Positions 52,495 through 62,356 are shown, counted from the first letter of the stretch. The stretch is 64,000 nt of DNA from Paraburkholderia fungorum (GCF_900099835.1 NZ_FNKP01000004.1:434001-498000); one strand, 5' to 3'. Numbers and translations are program-made. The notes: generated by a model not told the origin, from the sequence alone.

Positions 52495-55400
52495 CTACGA
52501 ATGGAGGCCGTTCACGAACGGAGGCGATTTAACCACGACTCCGTCCCCGTCCTCGATGAAATCGCTTGGATTCGCGATCACTTTGTCCGAAGCCTTGATA
52601 CCGCTTGTGACCTCAAGCGATTCACCTAGGTCCCGTGCAATGACGATACGCTGCAACCGGACTTTTCCGTCGTGGCCGACAACCGCCAAACGCGGGCCAT
52701 TGGCCCGAAATAGCAATGCACTACTCGGCACCAATAGCGGTGCTCGTGTAGCGGTTGCTAGCGAAACCTCGACGTAAGCACCAGGACGCAACACGTTACC
52801 GGGATTGCTCAAACTCACTTCCAGCTGTAGCGAGCGCGTGGGCACATCGATCGCGCCGGACACATGCGAGACGAATCCGTGAAATTGCTGCCCCCCCAAC
52901 TCCGGTTGAGTCACGGTAACCTCCTCGCCCTCCCTCACATTTTGCACATACGCTTGAGGAAGCTGGACATAAACCCTCAGCAGCTCCGGCTGCGCCATCC
53001 CAAACAATGCCTGCCTGCCGCTCCCAGCTTCGACAAGATCGCCAACGTCCACATTGCGCTGAGTGACCACACCTGAAAAAGGTGCCTCGACACGTTTGAA
53101 CGATTCCAGCTGCTGCAAGCGTCGCACGTTGGCATCGGCAGCCGCCAGGTTAGCGACGTTCTGATCAAAGCTGTTTTTGCGCTCGTCCAGTGCCTGCTGC
53201 GACACGTCATCGTGCTGGCGCAACTTCTGCCAGCGCTCGAACGAACTTCTGGCAAGCGAAAGACTCGACGTCAATTGGGAACGTTGAGCGACAGCCTGGT
53301 TGAGTTCCTGATCTACTTCAGGCGTATCGAGGTCCGCCAGTAACTGACCCGGCTTCACACGTTCGCCGATATCGACATACCGGTGCAACACATAGCCCGT
53401 TGCGCGCGCAAAGATAGGTGACTCGACCGCACCCCGAATAGTACCTGGCAAATTAATGCTTATATTGTCCGTCGATGTGGACGGCACAATGACGCTGACA
53501 TATTGAAGCGAGTTCCGGGCAGTGATATTCGCGACGTTCCTGGAATCGTGGATATTCTCTGATACCGCTCGCACCGCAGCTCCGGCAAGTACGAATATCA
53601 CTACAACAACACCAATCTTCAGACGCCTCACTACGAGCCTTTGAGGCGGCAGACTGTCGTCCACGTGCTGAGCGTCGATTGCATTCACCGATGTCGCGGA
53701 TGAGTGCCCGTTGGGCTCAAGTGTTTCGCCATCAGGCCCTATCTGCCGGCGAGGATCACCACTCAGTTCATTGGAGAGCCCAGTTCTGTGCTTCCGCCTA
53801 AGACGACTATGGATTCCCGCGAACATCACTGGCACGAACAGCAATGTGGACGCAGTCGCGAATAAAAGCCCTCCAATAACCGCTCGACCAAGCGGGGCGT
53901 TCTGTTCCGCCCCCTCTCCAAAGCCAAGCGCCATCGGTATCATTCCGATGATCATCGCGGCGGCGGTCATGAGCACAGGCCGCACTCGCGTTGCGCCGGC
54001 ATCGAGCGCAGCACGCAGCGGAGTCGCTCCCGACATGAGACGCTCGCGAGCGAAGGCCACCACCAGAATACTGTTGGCCGTCGCCACTCCTACAGTCATG
54101 ATTGCCCCCGTCAGCGCGGGAACACTTAGATGAGTTCTGGTTGCGAAAAGCATCCAGATGATTCCAGCGATCGCCGCTGGCAAACCGCTGATGATAATGA
54201 GCGGATCGATCCACGACTGGAAATTGATCACCATCAGCAGATACACCAACACCACAGCCACCGCGACGCCCACTCCCAGTCCTACAAACGAAGACCGCAT
54301 CGTCTCGACCTGACCGCGTACAACCAGATCTGTGCCTCTGGGCAACGAAGCGCGAGCCTTGTCTACAAGACGATCTATTTCGGCTGCAACAGACCCGAGG
54401 TCACGGCCTTCGACACTGACATAAAGATCGATAGCAGGCCGAATATTGTAGTGCGTCACGATTGCCGGTTGAACACCCGGTTGCGGCACAGCGAGGTTGC
54501 CGAGCAGCTGCGGCGCCACATTTGCGTCCGGTGATACCGGCATCCGTAAGATGTCATCTATTGTTGCCAGATCGTACTGTGGCGTCTGCACCGACAGCGG
54601 GTACTCAACCCCGTTTTGCGGATTGACCCAAAACGACGGCGACGTCTGAGAACTTCCTGAAAGTGAGATCAACAAATTGCGTGCGACAGTGTTGGCCGTC
54701 AGCCCTACTTGCTGGAGCCTTGTACGATCCATGTTCATTAGAAATGCTGGCTCGTTGTTCCGCTGTTGTATATGCGCGTCGACGGTTCCTGGGATCCTCC
54801 GTATGTCCTTCATGAGGTGACTCGCAATGCTCATATCGGATACCAGGTTCGACCCGACCACCTGAACATCGATGGCTGCCGGCTGACCGAAATTCAATAT
54901 TTGCGTGACCATATCGGCCGGCTGAAAGAAAAATTCGACACCGGGAAACCGCTCTGGCAGAACTGTCCGCAATCGAGCAACGTAGCTTCGCGTGGAGAGA
55001 TGACCGGGTTTAAGCGCGATCTGAATTTCACCATCAAGACTGCCTATGGTTCCCGCATTGCTATAAGAAAGATTGATGCCGCTGTACGGTAGGCCAAGGT
55101 TATCGAGAATGGTGTCAAGCTCCGATTGCGGAATCACCTCTCTCACGACTTTTTCGACCTTATCTGCCAGTCTCGCAGTCTCTTCGATTCGAAACCCGCT
55201 AGGGGCCCGCATGTGCAGACGAATGCCGTCCCCATCAACTGATGGAAAAAAATCACGACCCAAAACCAGTATCAGCGCGGTTGAGGCAATGCAAAAGCCG
55301 AGAAACGCCGCCGCAAATATCCGACGCCTTGCGAGCAGAATTCCAAGAATAACTACATAATTTCTTCTAACACTTTCGAAACCTGCATTGAATCGCTGGT

Positions 55401-56925
55401 GAACCTTCGCGAATACGGACTCGTCCAATTTCTCCTGCACGGGCCTCACATGTCTCATCAACAAAAACGCAAGGGTTGGAACAAGCGTCCGTGATAGCAG
55501 ATATGAGGCGATCATCGCAAAGGCAACGGCCTCCGCGAGTGGCACGAAAAGATAGCGGGCAACGCCGCCCAGAAAAAACATGGGCACAAACACAATACAG
55601 ATACATAGTGTCGAAACCAGCGCGGGCGTGGCAATCTCGCCTGCCCCCTCCAGGATTGCTGTCTCGAGACTTGAACCCAGATGCAGATGCCGCTCGATAT
55701 TTTCGATCGTCACCGTCGCGTCGTCGACAAGAATACCGACGGCCAACGCGAGGCCACCTAGCGTCATAATGTTGATCGTCTCGCCTAATGCGTGCAGCAC
55801 AATCAACGACGAAAAAATCGACAGTGGAATGGAAACAGCAATTATCAACGTACTGCGCCAGTTCCCCAGAAAAAGCAGGATCATGACAGCGGTGAGTCCC
55901 GCAGCAATTAGAGCCTCCCGAATAACGCCGTTAATGGAAGCACTAACAAATACCGACTGATCGAATAGTGGTGTGATCTTGAAGTCCTGAGGCAGCGCTT
56001 CACTGACATGCGGAAGCAATGCCTTAAGACTCTTCACAACTTCGAGCGTGGATGCATCCCCGCTCTTCAGGAGGGTAACCAATACACCCCGAACACCATC
56101 CTGACGCACGATGTTTGTTTGAGGAGAGAACCCGTCACGCACATGCGCAACTTCCCGCAAGTAAGTCGTCGCACCATTCAGCGTGCGGACCGGTATGTTG
56201 TTTAACGCTTCAATCGTGGCTGGTGACCCGTTCATCCCGAATGTGTATTCGGTCTGTCCAATTTTCGCAGTGCCAGTTGGCAAAATCAGGTTTTGCGCGG
56301 TGACAGCGTTGACGATGTCAGTCGGTGTCAGCCCCTTTTCCAGCAGAGCTCTCGAATCGAGATCGACTGATGCCACGCGCGTCTTGCCACCGTATGGAAC
56401 CGGAACCTGAGCTCCGGGGATAGTTACCAGTTGCGGACGCAAAAAGTTGAGCGCAACGTCCGCTACGGCCTGTTCCGTCATACTTCGACTCGACAGCCCT
56501 AACTGAATTGCCGGGATGCTTGAGGCGGAATACGTGATAATCAACGGTGGCGTGGCGCCCGGAGGCATTTGCCGTAACTCGAATTGCTCCAAAGCAGCGG
56601 TCTGCGCTATCGCCGTCTCTACACTTGCTCGCGGCTGCAAAAACAGTTTGATAACGGAAATGCCGGGGAGCGATTCTGATTCGATATGCTGGATGTTGCT
56701 CACTGTCGTAGTAAGACCCCGCTCGTTCACAGCGGTAATCCGGGTCGCAACATCTGAGGCCGACAACCCGCTGTAACTCCAGATAATGCTGATCACAGGG
56801 ATATCGATCGACGGAAAGACGTCCGTCGGCATGGTCAACAGAACAAAGGGCGTCGCCAATAAAATGCCTATCGCCATTACGATAAACGTGTGCGGCCGGG
56901 TGAGTGCAAGTTTGACGATCCACAT
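52495..56925 (-). CDS. Fused RND efflux permease and periplasmic adaptor (single polypeptide)
   Basis: The protein has 1476 residues. Residues 1-1040 form a complete RND/HAE1-type permease: a first helix after MWIVKLALTRPHTFIV, the periplasmic docking/pore part, TM4 with the proton-relay Asp pair in GGLALAVGILVDDATVTIEN, and a second half ending LFVPVMFAG. A polar linker (about 1040-1095) leads into a membrane-fusion adaptor: an anchor helix (KIGVVVVIFVLAGAAV), lipoyl-like halves (ARATGYVLHRYVDIG and APFSGVVTQRNVDVGDLVEAG), a coiled-coil hairpin between them, and beta-barrel/membrane-proximal domains. The topology is consistent, since both the permease C-terminus and the adaptor N-terminus are cytoplasmic. 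Normally these are separate genes. No outer-membrane factor gene lies nearby. HAE1 pumps expel hydrophobic or amphiphilic drugs and solvents. Confidence 0.93.
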   Translation of the reverse strand: MWIVKLALTRPHTFIVMAIGILLATPFVLLTMPTDVFPSIDIPVISIIWSYSGLSASDVATRITAVNERGLTTTVSNIQHIESESLPGISVIKLFLQPRASVETAIAQTAALEQFELRQMPPGATPPLIITYSASSIPAIQLGLSSRSMTEQAVADVALNFLRPQLVTIPGAQVPVPYGGKTRVASVDLDSRALLEKGLTPTDIVNAVTAQNLILPTGTAKIGQTEYTFGMNGSPATIEALNNIPVRTLNGATTYLREVAHVRDGFSPQTNIVRQDGVRGVLVTLLKSGDASTLEVVKSLKALLPHVSEALPQDFKITPLFDQSVFVSASINGVIREALIAAGLTAVMILLFLGNWRSTLIIAVSIPLSIFSSLIVLHALGETINIMTLGGLALAVGILVDDATVTIENIERHLHLGSSLETAILEGAGEIATPALVSTLCICIVFVPMFFLGGVARYLFVPLAEAVAFAMIASYLLSRTLVPTLAFLLMRHVRPVQEKLDESVFAKVHQRFNAGFESVRRNYVVILGILLARRRIFAAAFLGFCIASTALILVLGRDFFPSVDGDGIRLHMRAPSGFRIEETARLADKVEKVVREVIPQSELDTILDNLGLPYSGINLSYSNAGTIGSLDGEIQIALKPGHLSTRSYVARLRTVLPERFPGVEFFFQPADMVTQILNFGQPAAIDVQVVGSNLVSDMSIASHLMKDIRRIPGTVDAHIQQRNNEPAFLMNMDRTRLQQVGLTANTVARNLLISLSGSSQTSPSFWVNPQNGVEYPLSVQTPQYDLATIDDILRMPVSPDANVAPQLLGNLAVPQPGVQPAIVTHYNIRPAIDLYVSVEGRDLGSVAAEIDRLVDKARASLPRGTDLVVRGQVETMRSSFVGLGVGVAVAVVLVYLLMVINFQSWIDPLIIISGLPAAIAGIIWMLFATRTHLSVPALTGAIMTVGVATANSILVVAFARERLMSGATPLRAALDAGATRVRPVLMTAAAMIIGMIPMALGFGEGAEQNAPLGRAVIGGLLFATASTLLFVPVMFAGIHSRLRRKHRTGLSNELSGDPRRQIGPDGETLEPNGHSSATSVNAIDAQHVDDSLPPQRLVVRRLKIGVVVVIFVLAGAAVRAVSENIHDSRNVANITARNSLQYVSVIVPSTSTDNISINLPGTIRGAVESPIFARATGYVLHRYVDIGERVKPGQLLADLDTPEVDQELNQAVAQRSQLTSSLSLARSSFERWQKLRQHDDVSQQALDERKNSFDQNVANLAAADANVRRLQQLESFKRVEAPFSGVVTQRNVDVGDLVEAGSGRQALFGMAQPELLRVYVQLPQAYVQNVREGEEVTVTQPELGGQQFHGFVSHVSGAIDVPTRSLQLEVSLSNPGNVLRPGAYVEVSLATATRAPLLVPSSALLFRANGPRLAVVGHDGKVRLQRIVIARDLGESLEVTSGIKASDKVIANPSDFIEDGDGVVVKSPPFVNGLHS

Positions 56926-57328
56926 TGCAGGTCAGGCGCCAAGCCTATTAGCGCAGCTATTAGTAGAGCCAGCGATATTAGAGGGTACGTCAGGCGCCAC
57001 AATGTCAGATGACGGGCAATGCTGACAGTCAGTTGTGACGGACTATATCGAAGTGAGCAGCCCGTCATCCGTCTTTACCACGAGGTCATATCGTCTGCGC
57101 TCTTTTAGACGACGTGTCGGAACATTCTTGAGGTATGAGTAAAGTTATGGGATGTTGAGTTACGCCGACTTTCGGATCTTGCAAGTTGCGTCACGGTAAC
57201 TTCAATCAGTTTCGATGAAACATGCCGGAAGCGCTGTAACGGAGCGCACAGGCACCTTCACAATCAAGGCAACAGGTATCTGTGCGTGTTTGATCTGCAG
57301 GCTACGTAGTTACTGAAGTGAGCTGCGT
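56926..57328. other. Intergenic region upstream of the RND fusion gene
   Basis: No gene is supported in these 400 bases. They presumably hold the pump promoter. No clear regulator box was recognised. Confidence 0.35.
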
Positions 57329-57610
57329 CTAGCTCCCTTTGTAGACCGTCGAATATAACGTCTGAAGCTCGCCGCTACGCTCAGCCCTGGATAATTCCCT
57401 TTCAACCTGGGCGCGAGTGAGTTCTGCGCGGCCCCCGGCAGCGCTCTGGCCATTCGCTTCCATGCCGAGACCACTGTCGCTTACTGCATTCGAATCCTGC
57501 CTCGTCGCATTCGAACTCGCGTCAGTCTTTTCGTTAGTCTCCTGCGCGAACGCAGACGTGGCACAGGCCATGCAAGTGACGGCTATTGCAACATAGGCTG
57601 ATCGAATCAT
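57329..57610 (-). CDS. DUF4148-like small secreted protein
   Basis: The protein has 93 residues. The signal peptide ends at SAFA. A low-complexity Asn/Asp/Ser region follows, then a short DUF4148-like core RAELTRAQVERELSRAERSGEL and a C-terminal tail STVYKGS. An excellent AAGGAG precedes the ATG by 6 bases. It lies between the RND gene and the two-component genes on the same strand, so it may share their control. It is the fourth member of the family in this window and the most divergent. Confidence 0.82.
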   Translation of the reverse strand: MIRSAYVAIAVTCMACATSAFAQETNEKTDASSNATRQDSNAVSDSGLGMEANGQSAAGGRAELTRAQVERELSRAERSGELQTLYSTVYKGS

Positions 57611-57745
57611 GACCGACTCCTTCGTAGATTAAGAGTGCAAGTGGATTCCGGTCTGTCATGCAACGCATAACTTATCCCCAGACTCCGACTTCAGTCTACG
57701 TGTTAGCCATGGCCAAACGCTGGCGCAACATGGGCAAACCTGTCA

Positions 57746-57777
57746 GACAGATGGCGCTTACGCTAAGCGCATCTGTC
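57746..57777. terminator. Strong hairpin between the sensor kinase and DUF4148 genes
   Basis: A 14-bp stem with a single bulged G (GACAGATG, CGCTTA / TAAGCG, CATCTGTC) and a three-base loop lies 23-54 bases past the kinase stop codon. There is no long T run, so it may be a terminator or attenuator for - strand transcription or an mRNA stability element. Confidence 0.55.
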
Positions 57778-57799
57778 ATCCCTGTTACCCTTTCTACGG

Positions 57800-59233
57800 C
57801 TAGATTTCCATTCGTAAATCCTCAGCGTAATTGCTGGACTCAGTCGAACGGATTCCATGGTAAGCAGACTGGCTTCCAGGAAGCGAAATGGAAAAGCTAT
57901 TCAAACCATTCGCGCTTCTCGCCATGACTGTACCGCCATGCATTGCTGCAACAGCCTTGACTATAGCCAAACCCAGTCCATGATTTCGATTACTGTTTGT
58001 CCGTGCTTCTTCAACCCGATAGAAGCGTTCGAACAGGCGACCAATCTTCCCTTCCGGTATTGCCGATCCGACATTCGAAACCGTCAGATTGGCGGTTTCA
58101 TTAAGATCGACAATGTCTATTTTCAATTCGGTTCCCGCAGGCGCATGCTCAATAGCATTTTGCAGTAAATTAGAAAGCGCGCGGTGAAACAGAGATACGT
58201 CTAACTCGACATGTGCGTCTCCCTCTACCAGCACGCTCAATGCGGCATCTTCTATCAGCGTCTCAAAGAATTCCACCAGGTTCATGCACTCGTCTCGCAA
58301 CGATACCGAACGGAGCTCTTTGACGTGTTCGCCGCGATCAGCCTTCGCCAGAAAAAGCATATCGTTCACAATCCTCTTGAGTCGCGCGAATTCTTCGAGG
58401 TTTGACTGCAGAGTAAAGCGAAGTTCGTCAACCGATCGGTTTCGGGCAAGCGCCACCTCGGTTTCTCCAATAACGATACCGATGGGCGTCCGCAACTCAT
58501 GAGCAACGTCCGCGTTGAACGACGCGAGACGCGCAAATGCTTCGTCCAGGCGGGCAAGTGCAGCATTGAAAGCGACCGCGAGATTATGCAGTTCGCGAGG
58601 TAGACTTTCGACACCAAGTCGGTGACTCAGGTTATCAGGACGCAGCCCCTCTACTTCATCCGAAAGCCGCTGCAGAGGACGCAAACCGATCCGTGAAAGC
58701 GTAAAGCCTAGCAGCACGACGACACAACTGGCCACAATGAAAAGAATCGACATCGACAGGAATAATGCATGCACCGTTCGCGCACTATTGGCACTATCTA
58801 TCGCTACGGTCAGTTGAAGCTCAGGTCTCTGGCCATCGGCTTTCACGCTGATCGTTGTGACAAGCATCGGGTAGGGACGCCCGATTACGTAGATCAATTT
58901 GTAGCCATTTTCAAATCGCTGACTGACATCGCCCTGAATCGAAGGGCCATAGGCGAATCTCGGGTCGCTTGAGGCGATATGTATTAAAGTGCTTCTGTCG
59001 GGCAAGCTAATGTCTGCGAGGCGATCGCGGACAACAGGCCATTTTTCCAGTGTAGTGACGTGCTGCACGATTGATTGAGCGATTGCGGCACGCGTTTCGA
59101 GTGATTCCCATAGATTGTCTCGGGACTGCGTCCGCATCACGAAATACAGTCCTCCAGCTACAACTGTAAAGACACCCACTGCAGCCGCTGCGAACAGAAG
59201 TGTCAATCGGACAGTGATTGATGGGCACTTCAT
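57800..59233 (-). CDS. Sensor histidine kinase, heavy-metal type (CusS/IrlS-like)
   Basis: The protein has 477 residues. TM1 is at about 8-32, a periplasmic sensor domain of about 125 residues follows, and TM2 is at about 155-178, then a HAMP linker (LRPLQRLSDEVEGLRPDNLSHRL). The H-box is DVAHELRTPIG (His at about 248). The N box is LSNLLQNAIEHAPAGTE, and the G boxes are HGLGLAIVKAVAAMHGG. The HAMP-region text LSHRL and the RTPIG H-box are typical of the CusS/CopS group. Its ATG overlaps the response regulator stop (ATGA), so the pair is co-translated. The neighbouring pump suggests control of efflux, but the pump is HAE1-like rather than the metal-type CzcA. Confidence 0.92.
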   Translation of the reverse strand: MKCPSITVRLTLLFAAAAVGVFTVVAGGLYFVMRTQSRDNLWESLETRAAIAQSIVQHVTTLEKWPVVRDRLADISLPDRSTLIHIASSDPRFAYGPSIQGDVSQRFENGYKLIYVIGRPYPMLVTTISVKADGQRPELQLTVAIDSANSARTVHALFLSMSILFIVASCVVVLLGFTLSRIGLRPLQRLSDEVEGLRPDNLSHRLGVESLPRELHNLAVAFNAALARLDEAFARLASFNADVAHELRTPIGIVIGETEVALARNRSVDELRFTLQSNLEEFARLKRIVNDMLFLAKADRGEHVKELRSVSLRDECMNLVEFFETLIEDAALSVLVEGDAHVELDVSLFHRALSNLLQNAIEHAPAGTELKIDIVDLNETANLTVSNVGSAIPEGKIGRLFERFYRVEEARTNSNRNHGLGLAIVKAVAAMHGGTVMARSANGLNSFSISLPGSQSAYHGIRSTESSNYAEDLRMEI

Positions 59234-59913
59234 ACGTCGGTCCGCATTCGTTCTTCCAGTAAGTAGCCCATCCCCCGGATGTTATGCAACATTTTGCTGC
59301 GGAAGGGAGCATCGAGCTTTGCGCGCAACCGCTTCACCACCGATTCCACCACGTTGCCATTAGTTTCGAGATTGAGGTCCCACACATACTCCGTGATGGC
59401 AGTTTTAGAAACAATTTCACCCGCGCGTCGCGCCAATAGGCTCAGGAGCAAGAATTCTTTTGACGTCAAATCGAGGCGAAGACCGTCACGCCAGGCCTGC
59501 CGTTTAACAAAATCAACTACCAGATTACCCACGGTGACGGACATCGTCTCTTGAACCCGATTACGCCGTATCAGGGCAAGAAGGCGTTCCGTAAGTTCCA
59601 GGAAGGAAAACGGTTTAATTAAATAGTCGTCTGCGCCATCGCGAAAACCCTTAACTCGATCGTCCACCCTCTCGCGAGCGGTCAGCATGATCACCGGCGT
59701 CTGCTTTTCCTCCCGAATCGACCGCAAAACGGCGAATCCGTCCATGCCGGGCAACATCACGTCAAGAACGATGACGTCATAGTCAAAAGTGAGTGCCTTC
59801 TCGTGACCGTCATGCCCATCTGCCGCGCAATCTACCGTCCAGCCATGCTCTGCAAGGCCTTTGCGAAGATAGTTGAGAACCTTTATTTCATCGTCGATCA
59901 CCAGTACTTTCAT
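59230..59913 (-). CDS. OmpR-family response regulator, heavy-metal type (CusR/IrlR-like)
   Basis: The protein has 227 residues. The receiver domain has acidic D7-D8, the phosphoacceptor D51 in VIVLDVMLPGMDG, T/S and K switch residues (MLTARE and LIKPF), and a winged-helix C-terminal domain with LDLTSKEFLLLSLLARRAGEIV and VVESVVKRLRAKLD. It is in the same reading direction as the kinase and overlaps it by four bases. A half-palindrome resembling a CusR box (CATGAACTTGTCATG) occurs 158 bases upstream. Confidence 0.92.
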   Translation of the reverse strand: MKVLVIDDEIKVLNYLRKGLAEHGWTVDCAADGHDGHEKALTFDYDVIVLDVMLPGMDGFAVLRSIREEKQTPVIMLTARERVDDRVKGFRDGADDYLIKPFSFLELTERLLALIRRNRVQETMSVTVGNLVVDFVKRQAWRDGLRLDLTSKEFLLLSLLARRAGEIVSKTAITEYVWDLNLETNGNVVESVVKRLRAKLDAPFRSKMLHNIRGMGYLLEERMRTDV

Positions 59914-60382
59914 TACATCGATCCGAATTGTGTGGCCGATTCATCGACGGACTTGCTGCCTGAAGTTCGCAACACGCGACATTCTCTCGGGCGACTCAGT
60001 GCCGGCATCGCGTTGCCGATGATATGGTTATGCTTGGAGAAAATGCTTGAGCCTACCCTGGAATACAGGGCATGAACTTGTCATGAAACTGGCAAACGTG
60101 ACATTTTTGGAAGCGAATCGCGCGCAACGATCCGTTGGCGCTTGGAGTAGATCACACTTTGCAATACGTCGATCAATTTCGTAATATCTTCCCTGCTCGC
60201 GACACAGGCTGTCGGCGACAGCTGGCAGCCACCTCTAGCCCAGCAGACTCAAGGCCGAACGAGATCGCTCGCCGGCTTCGTTTGATCCACCTGGTGTGTG
60301 ACGAAGTTATAACGTTCAAGAAGAGCTTAGCATCGAGACTTTTCTTTCCACAACCTGATGTCGACCATAGTGCCTACACAAT
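59914..60382. other. Divergent intergenic region between the response regulator and XRE genes
   Basis: No gene is seen in this 469-base gap. It must contain promoters for both sides. CATGAACTTGTCATG at 60071-60085 is a spaced inverted repeat with a TTGTCAT half-site like that of CusR/CopR-type boxes and is the only regulator-like structure noticed. Confidence 0.4.
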
Positions 60383-60949
60383 ATGCAATACGAAACCGAC
60401 GATTTATCCGTCGCTCTGGGCAGGAAAATCCGTGCCTTACGGCAACGTTTAAAACGTACCCTTGACGATACAGCCACTGCGGCCGGCATTTCAAAACCGT
60501 TTCTTTCGCAAGTTGAACGGGGCATGGCCAGTCCTTCCCTAACATCTCTTTCCGGCATTGCCCATTCACTTGGAGTGACTGTTCAATACTTCCTCGACAC
60601 GCCAAGCGAAGAACGTACGATATTCAGGAGCGGGAATCAAAAGTTTTTTTGCGTTACAAAGTCGTCAAATTTACTGGCCAAGATTACCAATTCAACTCAA
60701 GCCGGCAAGATGGAATCATTTTTGGTACGAATGCCGCCGAGACGCCCATGTTCTGAGGTAACTACGCACGCCGGCGAGGAATTCATTTACATTGTCGAGG
60801 GTGAATTATCATTGACACTAGAAGAAAGAAAGTTCGAATTGCGAGCGGGAGACTCCGCTCACTACGAGTCTACCTTGCCACATAGCTGGAAAAATATCGC
60901 GCCAACTGAAACGGTGATTGTTTGGGTCGGAACTCAAAAACTATTTTAG
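60383..60949 (+). CDS. XRE-family regulator with C-terminal cupin domain
   Basis: The protein has 188 residues. The N-terminal helix-turn-helix reads LGRKIRALRQRLKRTLDDTATAAGISKPFLSQVERG, SPSLTSLSGIAHSLGV. The C-terminal cupin barrel (HAGEEFIYIVEGELSLTLEERKFELRAGDSAHYES and LPHSWKN) carries the conserved His/Glu motifs of small-molecule-binding cupins. XRE-cupin regulators often control amino-acid, polyamine or sulfur metabolism, with the cupin binding the effector. It is alone, with an AT-rich composition and a weak ribosome-binding site. The divergent response regulator is 469 bases away, so targets cannot be inferred. Confidence 0.9.
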   Translation: MQYETDDLSVALGRKIRALRQRLKRTLDDTATAAGISKPFLSQVERGMASPSLTSLSGIAHSLGVTVQYFLDTPSEERTIFRSGNQKFFCVTKSSNLLAKITNSTQAGKMESFLVRMPPRRPCSEVTTHAGEEFIYIVEGELSLTLEERKFELRAGDSAHYESTLPHSWKNIAPTETVIVWVGTQKLF

Positions 60950-62017
60950 TCCGCACACTGAAACTCTTGCTTTCCGAGCTACACCTTTGTCTACGGCATT
61001 TCACTAGATTGAAGCCGACCGCAGATCAACGCCATGACCATTCGCGCCTATCATTGATAGCCAGCCCCTCCAACATGAACGGTTGGGAAACAACGCGGCG
61101 GCAGCCGGGCGTCTGACAATTGCCTTGACTCCGGTTGCACAGATACTCGCCCCTCTCGCCTCCCACCCTTCTAGGCTTCGGGACTCCCTCAATGTGTGAT
61201 GCCGTTCAGGCGGGCCGCCTTTCCGAAGCCGGTGCAAATATCCGCGAATGGATGGCGTGAAAGCCACAACTCTCCTACACCCGATACTGCGATATGTGTT
61301 CGTGGCAAGATGGTTGTGATTTTTTGTCAAACCACGTCTCGAGGCGTTCCTGCAGCGGCGTTTTCCAATAAATCGAACCTCTCGTTTCGCTTGGTGCAAT
61401 GGACATTGAAATCCGACCAATTAGCACGGTGAACCGATCCGTAGGGGAGATTCTGTTGAAGCCTCCGCTCCTTAAATTTTTGTTAGCTTATACAAAAAAT
61501 CAACTCATATCGTTCGCATTCACCAATCAATCTGAGGACGTCACTTGGAAGCTAACAGCAATCAGACATTCCCATTTTGGGTCTCTCGACGCTCCGGCGC
61601 ATCACCGAGATAGCGCTGCTCGTGAGCCAGTTCCCACTTCGCGAGCGGCCGGTTGCACTGGTGGCAATCGTCATGCCTCTCTTGTAGTTGCCCCGAGAGC
61701 AATCAAGAGGCCGACTTTCCCCGTATGGCATTGCGCAGATGAAACCTCATGAAGTCTTGAACGGTCGGCATCGAGATGCTGATCGCAGCAGCGCACCTGC
61801 CAGGTCTTGAGCAGCCCGAGCTTTTCACTGAGCGACTGATGGTGATACCTTCAGATTGCTAAAACGATGCGATTAGACCAGAAATATGACTGCTATCAGC
61901 GCTCGAATTGTCCTATATCCCAAGTCAGGGCCGACCACGAAAGCGGCGATCCCGATGCGTATGTTTGGCACGATCCGGTCAACAGCTCGGCCCCTCTATT
62001 GCGACTTGAAACGCACT
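60950..62017. other. About 1 kb of non-coding or decayed DNA
   Basis: No intact gene is supported. Many short frames on both strands lack domains and ribosome-binding sites. On the - strand a short frame at 61562-61702 contains CHQCNRPLAKWE, which looks like half of a zinc ribbon, preceded in the same phase by another short frame after a stop; it may be the remnant of a small zinc-binding protein. The rest is unrecognised and lower in GC than the flanks, which fits a decayed accessory insertion. Confidence 0.4.
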
Positions 62018-62287
62018 CTAAGGTTCTCCAAGATCCCCTGCCGTCAGCAAAATTCGAGCGCTTTCTACGGCTTGATTTTTCCGTTCTGCGGCATCCAGGA
62101 TTTGCCGACGTCCGCGCTCAAAAGCCGATACGAGCGCTGCGTCATCGGCCTCCCGTTGATTCAGGAGATGTCGCTCTAGTGCATCGCGAGTTACTGCGCA
62201 CGCGATATCTCGGCCTTGCACAATCAAAGTGAAGGTCAATAGTAGCCCTTCACCGAAAAATCCGGGCCTCCCTCTTATTGCGAGCAT
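62018..62287 (-). CDS. DUF1488-like small protein
   Basis: The protein has 89 residues. The core VQGRDIACAVTRDALERHL plus a helix ALVSAFERGRRQILDAAE matches the DUF1488 pattern (GxxVxCxIxxEAL followed by FxxxRxxI). GAGG precedes the ATG. It is a small soluble protein of unknown role, found widely in Burkholderiaceae. It lies 69 bases after the RidA gene on the same strand. Confidence 0.75.
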   Translation of the reverse strand: MLAIRGRPGFFGEGLLLTFTLIVQGRDIACAVTRDALERHLLNQREADDAALVSAFERGRRQILDAAERKNQAVESARILLTAGDLGEP

Positions 62288-62356
62288 GCCATCCTCATTC
62301 TTTCATCAAGACGTTGTGAGCGCATCAGCCGGAAGCGAAACACCGCTTCGGCGTTC

